This document shows positions 1 through 9,448 of a stretch of 64,000 nt of DNA, piece by piece. The notes beneath the pieces are model-generated. The model searched no databases and was not told the origin of the DNA. It saw only the letters and a program-made list of their open reading frames with translations. Numbering within the stretch: position 1 is the first letter of the stretch; each line of letters starts with the position of its first letter. The translations under genes were made by a program, and so were the position numbers. The stretch spans positions 222,066 through 286,065 of the forward strand of contig JAFLVG010000002.1 of NCBI GenBank assembly GCA_022508445.1, given 5' to 3'. The stretch comes from Clostridiales bacterium. Its GTDB lineage: Bacteria; Bacillota; Clostridia; Christensenellales; Pumilibacteraceae.

Positions 1-2
1 AC

Positions 3-974
3 CGTAACGAGTACGAGAATATCGAGTTTGACGACTCCGACGTAGAGCAGTATATCAAGCTGCAAGAGGAGTCGCAAATCCAGCACGTCCGCTCCGTCAA
101 GGAACAGGCCGCCGAAAAGAAGACGCACATGTCCCAAAAGAAAAAGAATACGATAATCAACAGCATAATTCACGTGCTTCTCGTGATTATGGCAGTTGTG
201 TGGTTGTTGCCGTTCGTGTTCATTTTGTTCGAGTCTTTCCGCGTCGAATCCACAGGCCCTGCCGGTTACATCATTCCGCATAAGTGGGGCTTCGATAACT
301 ACGTAAGACTGTTTAAGGAAACCGAGTTCGCCAGATGGTTTTTGAGCACATTCCTCATCGGTATTTTCTGTGCGGTAGTGCAAACACTGTTCATTCTGGC
401 GATGAGCTACGCTCTTTCACGCAACAGGTTTAAGGGCAGAAAATTCTTGATGAACTTGATGCTCGTTTTGGGAATGTTCCCCGGATTCTTGACTCTCATT
501 CTCATGTACACGCTTTTGGAGGGTTGGGGACTCACCGGCAAAAACGCGCCTTACGGCTTGGCTATTTTATACGTGGCAAGCGCCGGTATGGGATACTACG
601 TATGTAAGGGCTTTTTCGATACCATTTCCCATTCGCTCGACGAAGCGGCTATGGTAGACGGCGCGACAAAGTTCCAGATCTTCTACAAAATAATCATACC
701 CATGAGCAAGCCTATCATAATTTACACTATTCTTATGGGCTTCATGGCGCCGTGGGGCGACTTTATTACCGCAAGCTTTATGTCTAACAACGACACTCGC
801 GGCTTTAACGTCGCAACCGGCTTGCAATGGCTGATAGGCGAAACGCGTGCGGGCGAATACTATACAACATTCTGTGCAGGCGGTGTTGTAGTTGCATTGC
901 CTATTACGCTACTGTTCATGTTCCTGCAAAAATACTATGTCGCCGGTGTTACAGGCGGCGCCGTTAAAGGATAA
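3..974 (+). CDS. MalG-like ABC sugar transporter permease (5' end outside window)
   Basis: This is an inner-membrane permease of a carbohydrate ABC importer (MalG/GanQ-type), expected to pair with a MalF-type partner encoded just upstream. From the ATG at 129 it has about six hydrophobic segments, and an EAA-loop-like stretch (DEAAMVDGATKFQIFYKIIIP) lies near residue 175 of that form. The reading frame is open to the window edge: 42 codons before 129 (an acidic, helical-looking stretch) are in frame with no stop, and the ATG at 129 has only a poor ribosome site. The protein therefore either has a cytoplasmic N-terminal extension or is fused to the upstream permease. The msmK-like ATPase begins 10 nt after its stop. 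Function from the family and from the downstream galactanase: uptake of galacto-oligosaccharides. Confidence 0.85.
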   Translation, partial: RNEYENIEFDDSDVEQYIKLQEESQIQHVRSVKEQAAEKKTHMSQKKKNTIINSIIHVLLVIMAVVWLLPFVFILFESFRVESTGPAGYIIPHKWGFDNYVRLFKETEFARWFLSTFLIGIFCAVVQTLFILAMSYALSRNRFKGRKFLMNLMLVLGMFPGFLTLILMYTLLEGWGLTGKNAPYGLAILYVASAGMGYYVCKGFFDTISHSLDEAAMVDGATKFQIFYKIIIPMSKPIIIYTILMGFMAPWGDFITASFMSNNDTRGFNVATGLQWLIGETRAGEYYTTFCAGGVVVALPITLLFMFLQKYYVAGVTGGAVKG

Positions 975-984
975 GGAGTGTCTC

Positions 985-2280
985 ATGGCAAGCGTTAAAT
1001 TAACAAACGTAAAGAAGATATACGGTAAGAATACAGTTGCCGTACACGATTTCAATTTGGATATCGCAGATAAGGAATTCATAGTTTTTGTAGGACCGTC
1101 GGGCTGCGGCAAGAGCACAACTCTCCGTATGATTGCAGGACTTGAAGATATATCCGACGGCACCGTGGAAATCGACGGCAAGGTTGTCAACGACCTGCAA
1201 CCCAAGGACCGCGGCATTGCGATGGTTTTCCAAAACTATGCGTTGTATCCTCATCTTACGGTGTTCGAAAACATGGCGTTCTCGTTGCGGCTCAAAAAAG
1301 TGCCCAACGACGAGATTTATAAGCGCGTCACGGAGGCGGCGGAAGTTCTCGGCATTACCGAATATTTGACGCGTCGTCCGCGCGAGCTTTCTGGCGGTCA
1401 GCGTCAGAGGGTGGCGATAGGCCGTGCCATGGTGCGCGATTCCAAGGTTTTCCTCATGGACGAACCGCTTTCAAACCTCGACGCCAAGTTGCGTAACCAA
1501 ATGCGCGCGGAAATAATACTGCTCCGCAAAAAGATAAATACTACGTTTATCTATGTTACACACGATCAGACCGAGGCTATGACGCTCGGCGACCGAATTG
1601 TAATCATGAAAGACGGATTTATCATGCAGGTGGGATCGCCTACGCAAGTGTTCGAAATGCCCGACAATTTGTTTGTTGCGGAGTTCATAGGCGCGCCTAA
1701 AATGAATACCGTCCGCACTCGCATAGAAAGAGAGGGCGACGAGTATTTCGTTTATCCGTTCGACGTGAAAATGCCGATCAGCGGCGAAAAGGGCGCGGCG
1801 CTCTTGGAAAAGGACGTGCAGTCGCAAGACATCGTTCTCGGTGTCCGTCCCGAGCACATTACTTTGACCAACAGCAAAAACCCTTATGCGGTACCTTGCC
1901 AGATTCGCGTTAAAGAGATGATGGGCAGCGAGATTCATTTGCACGTTACGACAAGCACGGAGGAAACTCTCGTTATACGCGTCCCGACTGTGGACATAGC
2001 TCCGCACCAGCTTGCGGCATTGCTACCCGGTGTGCGCATCTATATTGCATTCCGCAGTAAAGTCATGCACTTCTTCAATGCGGAAACGGAGCGCAACCTG
2101 CTGGTTGATGATATTCCCGAGGAAACCGAGTCCGTCGATATGCCCATAGTAAGTGCGGACGAGGAGCAAGCTCCGGAAGTGCCCGAAGCAGCGTCCGATG
2201 TAACAGAACCTACCGAAGCGGTCTCGGAAGAGCCGGCGCCCGCGGAAGAGGATCAAACTGAAAGTGAGGAGAAATTATGA
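985..2280 (+). CDS. msmK: Sugar ABC transporter ATPase, MsmK/UgpC/MalK family
   Basis: This cytoplasmic ATPase energises sugar import. It has a Walker A motif (GPSGCGKST, about residues 37-45), the ABC signature LSGGQRQR, Walker B with FLMDEPLSNLDAKLR, and a C-terminal TOBE/regulatory region typical of MalK-like subunits. I place the start at 985 because AAGGAG lies at 973-978; the upstream in-frame ATG at 892 is inside the permease gene. The product is 431 aa, about 60 longer than MalK/MsmK, because of an acidic Pro/Glu-rich tail from roughly residue 370. Its stop overlaps the next start (ATGA). MsmK-type ATPases are known to serve several sugar importers, so it may not be exclusive to the galactan system. 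Confidence 0.93.
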   Translation: MASVKLTNVKKIYGKNTVAVHDFNLDIADKEFIVFVGPSGCGKSTTLRMIAGLEDISDGTVEIDGKVVNDLQPKDRGIAMVFQNYALYPHLTVFENMAFSLRLKKVPNDEIYKRVTEAAEVLGITEYLTRRPRELSGGQRQRVAIGRAMVRDSKVFLMDEPLSNLDAKLRNQMRAEIILLRKKINTTFIYVTHDQTEAMTLGDRIVIMKDGFIMQVGSPTQVFEMPDNLFVAEFIGAPKMNTVRTRIEREGDEYFVYPFDVKMPISGEKGAALLEKDVQSQDIVLGVRPEHITLTNSKNPYAVPCQIRVKEMMGSEIHLHVTTSTEETLVIRVPTVDIAPHQLAALLPGVRIYIAFRSKVMHFFNAETERNLLVDDIPEETESVDMPIVSADEEQAPEVPEAASDVTEPTEAVSEEPAPAEEDQTESEEKL

Positions 2281-4910
2281 AATCGAAGAAGCTATATTCA
2301 ATTTTAATCAGCGTCATGTTGTGTCTTATTATGATGTTTTCGGCAACGGCTTGTTCCGATACCGAAAATGAAACAACCGATACAACAGTCGACAGCATAT
2401 CCGTTACTTCGGAGCTGTTGATAAATGTAAATGAAGAACGCACTTTGCGTGCTTCCGTAATGCCGTTCGGCTCGAAGGCAACCGTCACTTGGAAGTCGAG
2501 TGACGACGAGGTTGCAACAGTAACACAACAAGGCGTTGTAAAAGGCGTGGGTGCAGGCGTAGCCAAAATAAGAGCTACCGCCGGCGGCAAATCCGCTAAC
2601 TGCGAGGTCACTGTTGTGGATCCGTCGCAGACCGCAGTTGCAGTTAAAGAAGTTTCGCTCAACAAAAACGTTCTCAATCTCAATCTCGACGTAGAAGCGG
2701 AAAAGACCTTTCCGCTCGAAGCCAAGATAACTCCTACCAATGCGTCCAATCAAACGGTTACATGGAAGAGCAGTAAGTCGAGCGTGGCTACCGTATCCGA
2801 TACGGGCTTTGTAACAGCTGTCGCGCCCGGAAGCGCGCTTATAACCGCTACCGCGCATAACGGAACGTATGCTTATTGTTTCGTCACCGTCACCGGTGCC
2901 GGTTCGGAAGCAGCTTCCACGCTGAATGTAAGGAAGATAAGCGAGCTTGAAGACCGTTCCGATTTCATCATGGGCATGGACGCTTCGGCAGTGCCGTCGC
3001 TCGAAGCCGCAGGTTTTGTCTACAAGGACATGGACGGCGTAAAAAAGGATGTGTTTGTCATTCTCAAAGAAAACGGCATTACCGATATCCGCATTCGCGT
3101 CTGGAACGATCCTTATCAAGAAGGGCATTCAGGCGAGCAAGCGTACAGCTACGGCGGCGGAAACTGCGACATTAACAACGCAGTCGCCATAGCAGCGCGC
3201 TGCAAGGAAGCCGGATTGGGCGTTATTATCGACTTCCACTATTCCGATTTCTGGGCAGACCCCGGTAAGCAATCTGTGCCTAAGGCTTGGAAAAATTTAG
3301 ACGTCGCGGGGCGTAAGCAGGCGATATACGATTTTACTTACGAAAGCCTTAATAAAATCAAAGAAACACAGGTTAAGATAACAATGGTGCAGGTCGGCAA
3401 CGAAACGACTTCCGCTATTTGCGGGGCTTCGTACGCCACCGCTACCGCAGATTACTGCGCATATATCAACGAGGGTGCAAGAGCGGTAAGAGCCGCTACA
3501 AACACCGTCGCCAACGGCGGTGCAAAGGTGGCCATTCACCTTACAAACCCCGAAAAGGGCAACTTCTCGGACTACGCGACTGCATTCAAAACGCATGAAG
3601 TCGATTACGATGTGTTCGGAACCTCGTATTATCCGTTCTGGCACGGCTCGCTCACCAACTTGTCCGCCGAGCTCAAAAAAGCTCACGACATAAGCGGCAA
3701 GCAGGTTATGGTGCTTGAAACATCGTATGCGTTTACAGACGAGGATTTTGACGGAAACGGCAACACACAGCTTCCGGTCAGAACCAGACCGTTTACCGTG
3801 CAGGGTCAGTCCAATGCGATATGGGACGTTATCAATACGGTAGCAAAGCTCGACGATTACGGCTTGGGCGTTTGCTATTGGGAGGGCACTTGGGTAGCTC
3901 CCGCCACCGATAAAGACGAGTCGCTTAGCTTGTGCAATACTTACGGTTGCGGCTGGGCGTCCGCTAAATCGGGCCCTGCATCTATCGGCGGTGACGGATA
4001 TCAAGCAAATGACGTTAAGGCGGCAGGCGGCGTTGTTATCGACAATCAGGCATTTTTCAGCTCGATTGACGGCAAGGCCTTGGAATCGCTTCAAGTATTT
4101 AAGCTTGTAAAGACAGGGCAAGTCGTAGATCCTATTGCCGACTACATTTACACTGCGGAAGTGTTCTGCACTGTCAACGAGGGTGAGATTGCGTTGCCCA
4201 AAAAGGTCAAGGTTATTTTGAACGAAGGCTCTACATTGGAGGTTGACGCGCTGTGGAACATCGACGACGATGAAGTTGCGAACTATATTCATATAGTCGA
4301 CGACTATACAATCACAGGAACAACCCCGTACGGCGGCGTCGCAGTCTGCAAAATATATGTGCAGAACAAGAACATTCTTGTTGACGGCAGCTTTGAGGAT
4401 ACCGAAGGCTTGCCTCAAACCGACAAAAAGGTGTTGGTACCTTCGCCGTGGGAGGTGGAGCGTATAGCGAAAGAGGCCGAAATCCAATTGTACGTTTCAA
4501 ACGACGAACAAAATGCAAAGATGGGTACTCAATCCTTCCACTTCTGGGATTCCAACCCGATCGAATTCAGACTGTATCAAGCGGTCAATCTCGATAAGGC
4601 GATAGCCGAATACAGCTACGGCGTATACAGTTTCAGCGTTGACTTCGCAGGCGGCGATTGCGGCGACGAGCAGGACATCTATTCCTACGCCATAATCACG
4701 TACAACGACGGAACGGAGCAGGCGTTTATACGAGGAACCACCGTTAAAGCTACGGGCTGGAAGCAATGGTCAAGAAGCTCGATAGCCGAAATCGTGATCA
4801 CAAAGAATGTTCAGTCGGTCAAGGTAGGCATCAATGTTACAGCCGGTAAAGGCGGTTGGGGCAACATAGACAACGCGCAATTCTTCTTCAAATCGGCATT
4901 AAGCGGTTGA
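2277..4910 (+). CDS. ganB: Secreted GH53 endo-beta-1,4-galactanase lipoprotein with Ig-like domains
   Basis: This surface enzyme should cleave beta-1,4-galactan (pectic arabinogalactan type I) into oligosaccharides for the adjacent ABC importer. Residues 1-26 form a lipoprotein signal ending in the lipobox-like ATAC (Cys26). Two bacterial Ig-like (Big_2) domains follow at about 38-113 and 122-206, recognisable by TWKSS and VATV motifs. The GH53 barrel spans about 228-600, with candidate acid/base Glu376 (QVGNET) and nucleophile Glu481 (VLETSYAF). About 270 further residues contain another Ig-like region and a beta-rich, CBM-like end. At 877 aa it is much longer than the roughly 400-aa single-domain enzymes. 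It overlaps the ATPase stop by 4 nt and is followed by a terminator. Confidence 0.9.
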   Translation: MKSKKLYSILISVMLCLIMMFSATACSDTENETTDTTVDSISVTSELLINVNEERTLRASVMPFGSKATVTWKSSDDEVATVTQQGVVKGVGAGVAKIRATAGGKSANCEVTVVDPSQTAVAVKEVSLNKNVLNLNLDVEAEKTFPLEAKITPTNASNQTVTWKSSKSSVATVSDTGFVTAVAPGSALITATAHNGTYAYCFVTVTGAGSEAASTLNVRKISELEDRSDFIMGMDASAVPSLEAAGFVYKDMDGVKKDVFVILKENGITDIRIRVWNDPYQEGHSGEQAYSYGGGNCDINNAVAIAARCKEAGLGVIIDFHYSDFWADPGKQSVPKAWKNLDVAGRKQAIYDFTYESLNKIKETQVKITMVQVGNETTSAICGASYATATADYCAYINEGARAVRAATNTVANGGAKVAIHLTNPEKGNFSDYATAFKTHEVDYDVFGTSYYPFWHGSLTNLSAELKKAHDISGKQVMVLETSYAFTDEDFDGNGNTQLPVRTRPFTVQGQSNAIWDVINTVAKLDDYGLGVCYWEGTWVAPATDKDESLSLCNTYGCGWASAKSGPASIGGDGYQANDVKAAGGVVIDNQAFFSSIDGKALESLQVFKLVKTGQVVDPIADYIYTAEVFCTVNEGEIALPKKVKVILNEGSTLEVDALWNIDDDEVANYIHIVDDYTITGTTPYGGVAVCKIYVQNKNILVDGSFEDTEGLPQTDKKVLVPSPWEVERIAKEAEIQLYVSNDEQNAKMGTQSFHFWDSNPIEFRLYQAVNLDKAIAEYSYGVYSFSVDFAGGDCGDEQDIYSYAIITYNDGTEQAFIRGTTVKATGWKQWSRSSIAEIVITKNVQSVKVGINVTAGKGGWGNIDNAQFFFKSALSG

Positions 4911-4936
4911 AATACAGATAGCGCTAACTGATGTTA

Positions 4937-4970
4937 AGCGCCGCAAGAATATTTCTTGCGGCGCTTTATT
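4937..4970 (+). terminator. Intrinsic terminator between the galactanase and beta-galactosidase genes
   Basis: A perfect 13-bp stem (4937-4949 paired with 4953-4965) with a 3-nt loop is followed by TTTATT. It lies 26 nt after the galactanase stop and ends about 30 nt before the beta-galactosidase start. No convincing promoter fits in the remaining gap, so it may act as a partial attenuator inside the operon. Confidence 0.8.
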
Positions 4971-5002
4971 CAAATAATATTAATCACTTATTAAAGGAAT
5001 AT

Positions 5003-6946
5003 ATGAAAAAACTTTTTATAGGAGCTGCGTACTATCCCGAGCTGTGGGACGTCGCAGAAGTAGACAAGGATATCGAACGCTGTAAATCGCTCGGTCTAAA
5101 CGTATTGCGCGTGGGCGAGTTTGCATGGGGAAAAATGGAGCCGCGCGAGGGTGTATATAGCTTCGATTGGCTTGTTTACGTGGTTGATAAATTGTACGAT
5201 GCGGGCATTTATACTGTCATGTGTACGCCGACTTGCACGCCGCCGCGCTATATGCTCGATAAGTACGAGGAAATGCGAAATGTTTCGGACAGAGGCGTAA
5301 GGTCAAAGACATCGTGGAGATGTCATCCTTGTAAGACGTCGCCCATAATGCGCGAAAAGAACAGGGCAATTGTCACACAAATGGCAAAGGTCTTTGGCAC
5401 GCACCCCGGAATAATAGGCTGGCAGATAGACAACGAGCTCTATCCTTACGGCGGCGGTTGCTATTGTCCGCTGTGCGTTGCGGGGTTTCGCAAATATCTC
5501 GAAGATAAGTTCGGCACTGTCGACGCGCTGAACGAGGCGTGGGGAATGTCGCGGTGGTCGTTGGATTATCAGAGCTTCGACGCCGTCGATCCGCCTTTAC
5601 CCGATCAGTGGAAGCACCCTTCGCTTGTCAAAGCGTGGTGGGACTTCCAGTGCTATAAAATTCGCACATACGTCGAGGAGCAAGCTGAAATATTGCATAA
5701 GTACACTAAGGCGCCGATAGGCACCGACATGATGGCAAACAATAATTTGAGTTATTACGATATAACAAAACCGCTCGACGTTGTGCAGTTCAACCATTAT
5801 AATACCGCGGACGAACTGTATCAGACCGAATTTTGGTACGATTTTTTGCGAGCGGTAAAGGATAAACCTTTCTGGGTGACCGAAACGCAGGTCGGGTGGA
5901 ACGGCAGCGAGTTTGCGAATTGCGGTTACAGACCTATCGGCAATTGCTATGTCAATACGTGGTTGCCGTTTGCGCACGGTGCGAATATGAATATGTATTG
6001 GCTGTTCCGCGCGCACAAGAACGGGCATGAACTTGCGCACGGATCGCTGTATTCCACGGCTGGCAGAGAATATCATGTGAGCAATGAAGTCAGGCAAGCT
6101 GCCTCTGAAATCGATAGCTGCAAGGATATTCTTGCGGCAGGAATGCACTGTGAAATAGCATTGCACTATTCGTCAACGGCTGCAAACACTTTTGCCGCTG
6201 CGGGCATGCTGAAAGATTTCGATTATACCGCTACATTGCGCGACAAGTTCTACACCGCGCTCAATCATTATAACGTCGACGTAATAGAAATTGTACATCA
6301 TATTTGCCAATATAGGGTTGTAATTTCTCCGTTTTTATGTTATGCTAATGGGGACGAATTTTACGAACGTATTACCGAGTTTGTAAAAAACGGCGGCATG
6401 TGGATTGTCGGGCCGATGACGGACATTGTCGACTCTAATGTTACAAAGTACAAGGACGCACCGTATTCGTTTTTGGAGCAATTGGTCGGTGTGTACACAA
6501 AGTACCAAAAGCCGATTGATAACGATGTGTTTCGCGCTAAATTCATAGACGGGTCGCCGTGCGGAGTGTCGATGTGCTTTGACGCTTACGAAGTGTGCGA
6601 CGGCACAACGTCGCTCGCAAAGTACGACGGCGGCGAATTTGACGGCTTAACCGTGATTGCGGAAAAGAAGATAGGCATGGGCAAGGTGATTTTGCTCGGC
6701 AGTGTGCCGACTCACGCAGACATCAAGCGCCTCATCGGACTCGAACCTATTTTCAACGCGAGCGATAACGTTACGCTCATAAGACGCGACGGAAAGGTTA
6801 AAACTGTTATCGCAGCCGAGATCGAAAATTCCATCGGTTTTATAGAGCTTGACGGTACATATAAAGACAGAATAAGCGGCGATGTGTTGTCCGGCAAAAT
6901 AACGGTTGCGCCGTACAAGGTGCTTGTTCTTGAAAAAACAGATTAG
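5003..6946 (+). CDS. ganA: GH42 beta-galactosidase
   Basis: A cytoplasmic glycoside hydrolase family 42 enzyme that releases galactose from imported beta-galacto-oligosaccharides. The start at 5003 follows AAAGGA at 4994-4999; the longer in-frame reading from 4931 would run through the terminator hairpin and is rejected. The 647-aa length is usual for GH42. The barrel carries candidate acid/base Glu145 (QIDNELYP) and nucleophile Glu294 (WVTETQVG). A zinc-cluster-like CYCPLC motif lies just after Glu145, and a trimerisation-like domain follows from about residue 380. There is no signal peptide, which fits an intracellular role after uptake. galT starts 16 nt downstream. Confidence 0.92.
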   Translation: MKKLFIGAAYYPELWDVAEVDKDIERCKSLGLNVLRVGEFAWGKMEPREGVYSFDWLVYVVDKLYDAGIYTVMCTPTCTPPRYMLDKYEEMRNVSDRGVRSKTSWRCHPCKTSPIMREKNRAIVTQMAKVFGTHPGIIGWQIDNELYPYGGGCYCPLCVAGFRKYLEDKFGTVDALNEAWGMSRWSLDYQSFDAVDPPLPDQWKHPSLVKAWWDFQCYKIRTYVEEQAEILHKYTKAPIGTDMMANNNLSYYDITKPLDVVQFNHYNTADELYQTEFWYDFLRAVKDKPFWVTETQVGWNGSEFANCGYRPIGNCYVNTWLPFAHGANMNMYWLFRAHKNGHELAHGSLYSTAGREYHVSNEVRQAASEIDSCKDILAAGMHCEIALHYSSTAANTFAAAGMLKDFDYTATLRDKFYTALNHYNVDVIEIVHHICQYRVVISPFLCYANGDEFYERITEFVKNGGMWIVGPMTDIVDSNVTKYKDAPYSFLEQLVGVYTKYQKPIDNDVFRAKFIDGSPCGVSMCFDAYEVCDGTTSLAKYDGGEFDGLTVIAEKKIGMGKVILLGSVPTHADIKRLIGLEPIFNASDNVTLIRRDGKVKTVIAAEIENSIGFIELDGTYKDRISGDVLSGKITVAPYKVLVLEKTD

Positions 6947-6962
6947 TCATATAGGAGCTTAA

Positions 6963-8327
6963 ATGTTAGACCTGCAAGAAATCAACAGTTTAATAGACTA
7001 CGCCGTGTGTGAATTGGCGCTTGAAGAAAGAGATCGTGAGTACAAGGCCAACCGTTTGCTTGAAATTGCGGCAAGCGGACTCGAAGGCGCGGAACTCGAA
7101 GACGCGATTTACGGAGAACTTTCGCTTTTGCCGTCCGAGTTGAATAAAAAGTTTTCGGGAGTTTATAAAAAGCAAGGTGCGAAAGCGGCAACCGATTGGC
7201 TGTACAATTACTGCGTTAAGAATATGTACGTCAAAAAGTCGGTGCTTGATAAGAATCTGCGTTATGACACTTCCAACGGTTTGACCATAACAATAAATAA
7301 GGCAAAACCGGAATTTAAAGATCCCAAAAAGGCAGTGCAGGGAAACAGCGTTGACGGCGGCTTTGCCAAGTGCGTTATATGTCGTGAAAATGAGGGATAC
7401 GGCGCAAGAAACAAACGAAACTTGCGCACAGTTGACATTACGCTCGGTGGTGAACAGTGGTTTTGGCAGTATTCGCCTTACGGATACTTTAACGAGCACG
7501 GCATTGCCGTAAATCGCAAGCACATCCCGATGCACGCGGACAAACAAACGCTCAAAAATATCATAGATTTTGTAGATAAATTTCCGCATTACTTTATAGG
7601 CTGTAATGCGTCATTGCCGCGGATAGGCGGAAGCGTGTTAGCTCACGACCATTATCAAGGCGGCGGTGAGGTTTTGCCGTTACACAGAGCTAAAATCAAG
7701 AGGCTAATCAAGGACAAAAAGCACAAAGAAGTTACTGTCGGAATACTCGATTGGCCGGGAACTGTTATCAGAATCAAAGGCGATGAGCGAAACAAGGTTA
7801 TCGATATCGCAGACAGGATAAGAGAAGCGTGGGTGAAATACGATAACCGCGCGCTCGGCATTGTCGCTGAGGACGAAAGCGGCGTGCATAACGCGATAAG
7901 CCCGACTGTAATCAAGACGGTGAATGGGTATGAGATGAACGTCATACTGCGTAGCAACATTACGAGTGAATTGTATCCGGACGGCGTTTTCCACGCGCAC
8001 CCCGAATACCATGCAATCAAGAAAGAGAGCATAGGGCTAATCGAAGCACAAGGGCTTTTCATATTACCCGGCAGGCTTGACGAAGAGCTTAACGAAATCA
8101 AAAAAATTATTGTCGATAAGCAAGCGCTACCCGAAAATTACAAACAATTCGCGCTTGTTTACGAAGAAACAAAAGCGCTGTACGAAAGCGGAAAATATAA
8201 AGATATTGATACTGCGATGTGGGAAGAGCTCGGCAGTATATGTTACAGGATATTGGAGAATACTGCGGTGTTCAAGCAAGAAAACGATTTTATCGAATTT
8301 CTCAAATCAGTGGGGTTTGTAGTATGA
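6963..8327 (+). CDS. galT: UDP-glucose:galactose-1-phosphate uridylyltransferase, Firmicutes type
   Basis: A Leloir-pathway enzyme that swaps galactose-1-P with UDP-glucose to give glucose-1-P and UDP-galactose. The sequence matches the Bacillus/Clostridium GalT type rather than the E. coli type. Its motifs include ASLPRIGGSVLAHDHYQGG (about residues 220-238), holding the nucleotidyl-transfer histidine region, and GVFHAHPEYH in the C-terminal half. The length of 454 aa is a little under the usual 490-510. An AGGAG site precedes the ATG. The stop overlaps the galK start (ATGA), implying coupled translation. The glucose-1-P it makes is the direct substrate of GlgC encoded three genes downstream. 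Confidence 0.93.
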   Translation: MLDLQEINSLIDYAVCELALEERDREYKANRLLEIAASGLEGAELEDAIYGELSLLPSELNKKFSGVYKKQGAKAATDWLYNYCVKNMYVKKSVLDKNLRYDTSNGLTITINKAKPEFKDPKKAVQGNSVDGGFAKCVICRENEGYGARNKRNLRTVDITLGGEQWFWQYSPYGYFNEHGIAVNRKHIPMHADKQTLKNIIDFVDKFPHYFIGCNASLPRIGGSVLAHDHYQGGGEVLPLHRAKIKRLIKDKKHKEVTVGILDWPGTVIRIKGDERNKVIDIADRIREAWVKYDNRALGIVAEDESGVHNAISPTVIKTVNGYEMNVILRSNITSELYPDGVFHAHPEYHAIKKESIGLIEAQGLFILPGRLDEELNEIKKIIVDKQALPENYKQFALVYEETKALYESGKYKDIDTAMWEELGSICYRILENTAVFKQENDFIEFLKSVGFVV

Positions 8328-9439
8328 CGGAATATACATATAAAGTGACTGCGGCAGGCAGGATCAACATTATAGGTGAACACATAGACTACTGCGGCGG
8401 CAAGGTAATGCCGGCGGCGTTGTCACTGAAAAATACGGTATATGTTCGTCCTAACGGAACAAATAAAATAAATTTAAGCTGGACTACGCTCGAAGACAGA
8501 GTCACGCTCGATATAGATAAGTTAGAGAGCTATCGCAATCTCAAATACGGCAATTATCAGGCAGGCGCGGCACTTATGTGGCAAAAAGCGGGACACAATG
8601 TGATCGGTTGCGACATGCTTCAAGACTGCACTGTGCCGTTCGGCAGCGGACTTTCGTCGTCCGCCGCGATAGAGGTAAGCACGATAGCCGCACTCGCGAC
8701 GCTTGCCGGCGAGCAAATCAATCACGTAGAAATAGCGCTTGCGGCGCAAAAAGCCGAGCGAGAGTATGCCGGCGTAAACTGCGGCATAATGGATCAATAC
8801 GCCTCGGCATGCGGAAAGCAAGACTTCGTAATGCTATTGGACTGCAACTCGGTGACTTGCGAATATCTGCCGCTTCGGTTGGGTGATTATGCGCTTGTAA
8901 TCATAAATTGCAACAAGCCGCACAATCTCGTTGACAGTAAGTATAACGAAAGGCGCGAGGAAGTTGAGCAAGCGCTCCGCATATTGCAAACGGCACTTCC
9001 TGTGTCATGTCTTGCGGAGGTTACCGAACAGCAGTTCGAGAAATACGGAAGCTTATTGCACGGAAAGGTGTACGACAGGTGCAAGCACGTAGTTGAAGAA
9101 TGCGCAAGAGTCAATAAAGCGGCGATAGCTATGAAAAACGGAGATATAAAGACGCTTGGGACACTTCTCAACGCTTCGCACAAGTCGTTGAAAGAGTTGT
9201 ATGAAGTGACAGGCAAGGAATTGGACGCCCTTGCCGCCGCCGCGCAAAGTCACCCTGCATGCGTTGGATCGCGAATGACAGGCGCCGGCTTTGGCGGTTG
9301 CACGGTGTCACTTGTGAGAAAAGACGGCGTAGAGCAGTTCAAGCAAGCCGTTGCAAAAGAATATAAGCAAAAAATCGGATATGACTGCAAAATGTACGAT
9401 GCCGAAATAGCCGACGGCATTACGGTCACTAAATTATAG
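8324..9439 (+). CDS. galK: Galactokinase
   Basis: Phosphorylates galactose at C1 using ATP, feeding GalT. All three GHMP-kinase signatures are visible: GRINIIGEHIDYCGG near residue 12, PFGSGLSSSAA near 105, and GSRMTGAGFGGCT near 320. I place the start at 8324, where ATGA overlaps the galT stop and the protein begins as galactokinases do; the earlier in-frame ATG at 8219 lies inside galT. At 371 aa it is slightly shorter than the usual 380-390. galE follows after 9 nt. Confidence 0.95.
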   Translation: MTEYTYKVTAAGRINIIGEHIDYCGGKVMPAALSLKNTVYVRPNGTNKINLSWTTLEDRVTLDIDKLESYRNLKYGNYQAGAALMWQKAGHNVIGCDMLQDCTVPFGSGLSSSAAIEVSTIAALATLAGEQINHVEIALAAQKAEREYAGVNCGIMDQYASACGKQDFVMLLDCNSVTCEYLPLRLGDYALVIINCNKPHNLVDSKYNERREEVEQALRILQTALPVSCLAEVTEQQFEKYGSLLHGKVYDRCKHVVEECARVNKAAIAMKNGDIKTLGTLLNASHKSLKELYEVTGKELDALAAAAQSHPACVGSRMTGAGFGGCTVSLVRKDGVEQFKQAVAKEYKQKIGYDCKMYDAEIADGITVTKL

Positions 9440-9448
9440 GAGGATATT

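Noticed and set aside
3297..4487. A 396-codon open frame antisense to the galactanase gene
   Set aside because: It is the mirror of a well-supported GH53 gene, its product is Cys/Arg/Tyr-rich with no domain pattern, and no ribosome site precedes it. Many similar long antisense frames across the window are shadows caused by codon bias.
4931..5002. In-frame upstream extension of the GH42 gene
   Set aside because: It would be translated through the terminator hairpin, and a good ribosome site and usual GH42 N-terminus support the ATG at 5003.
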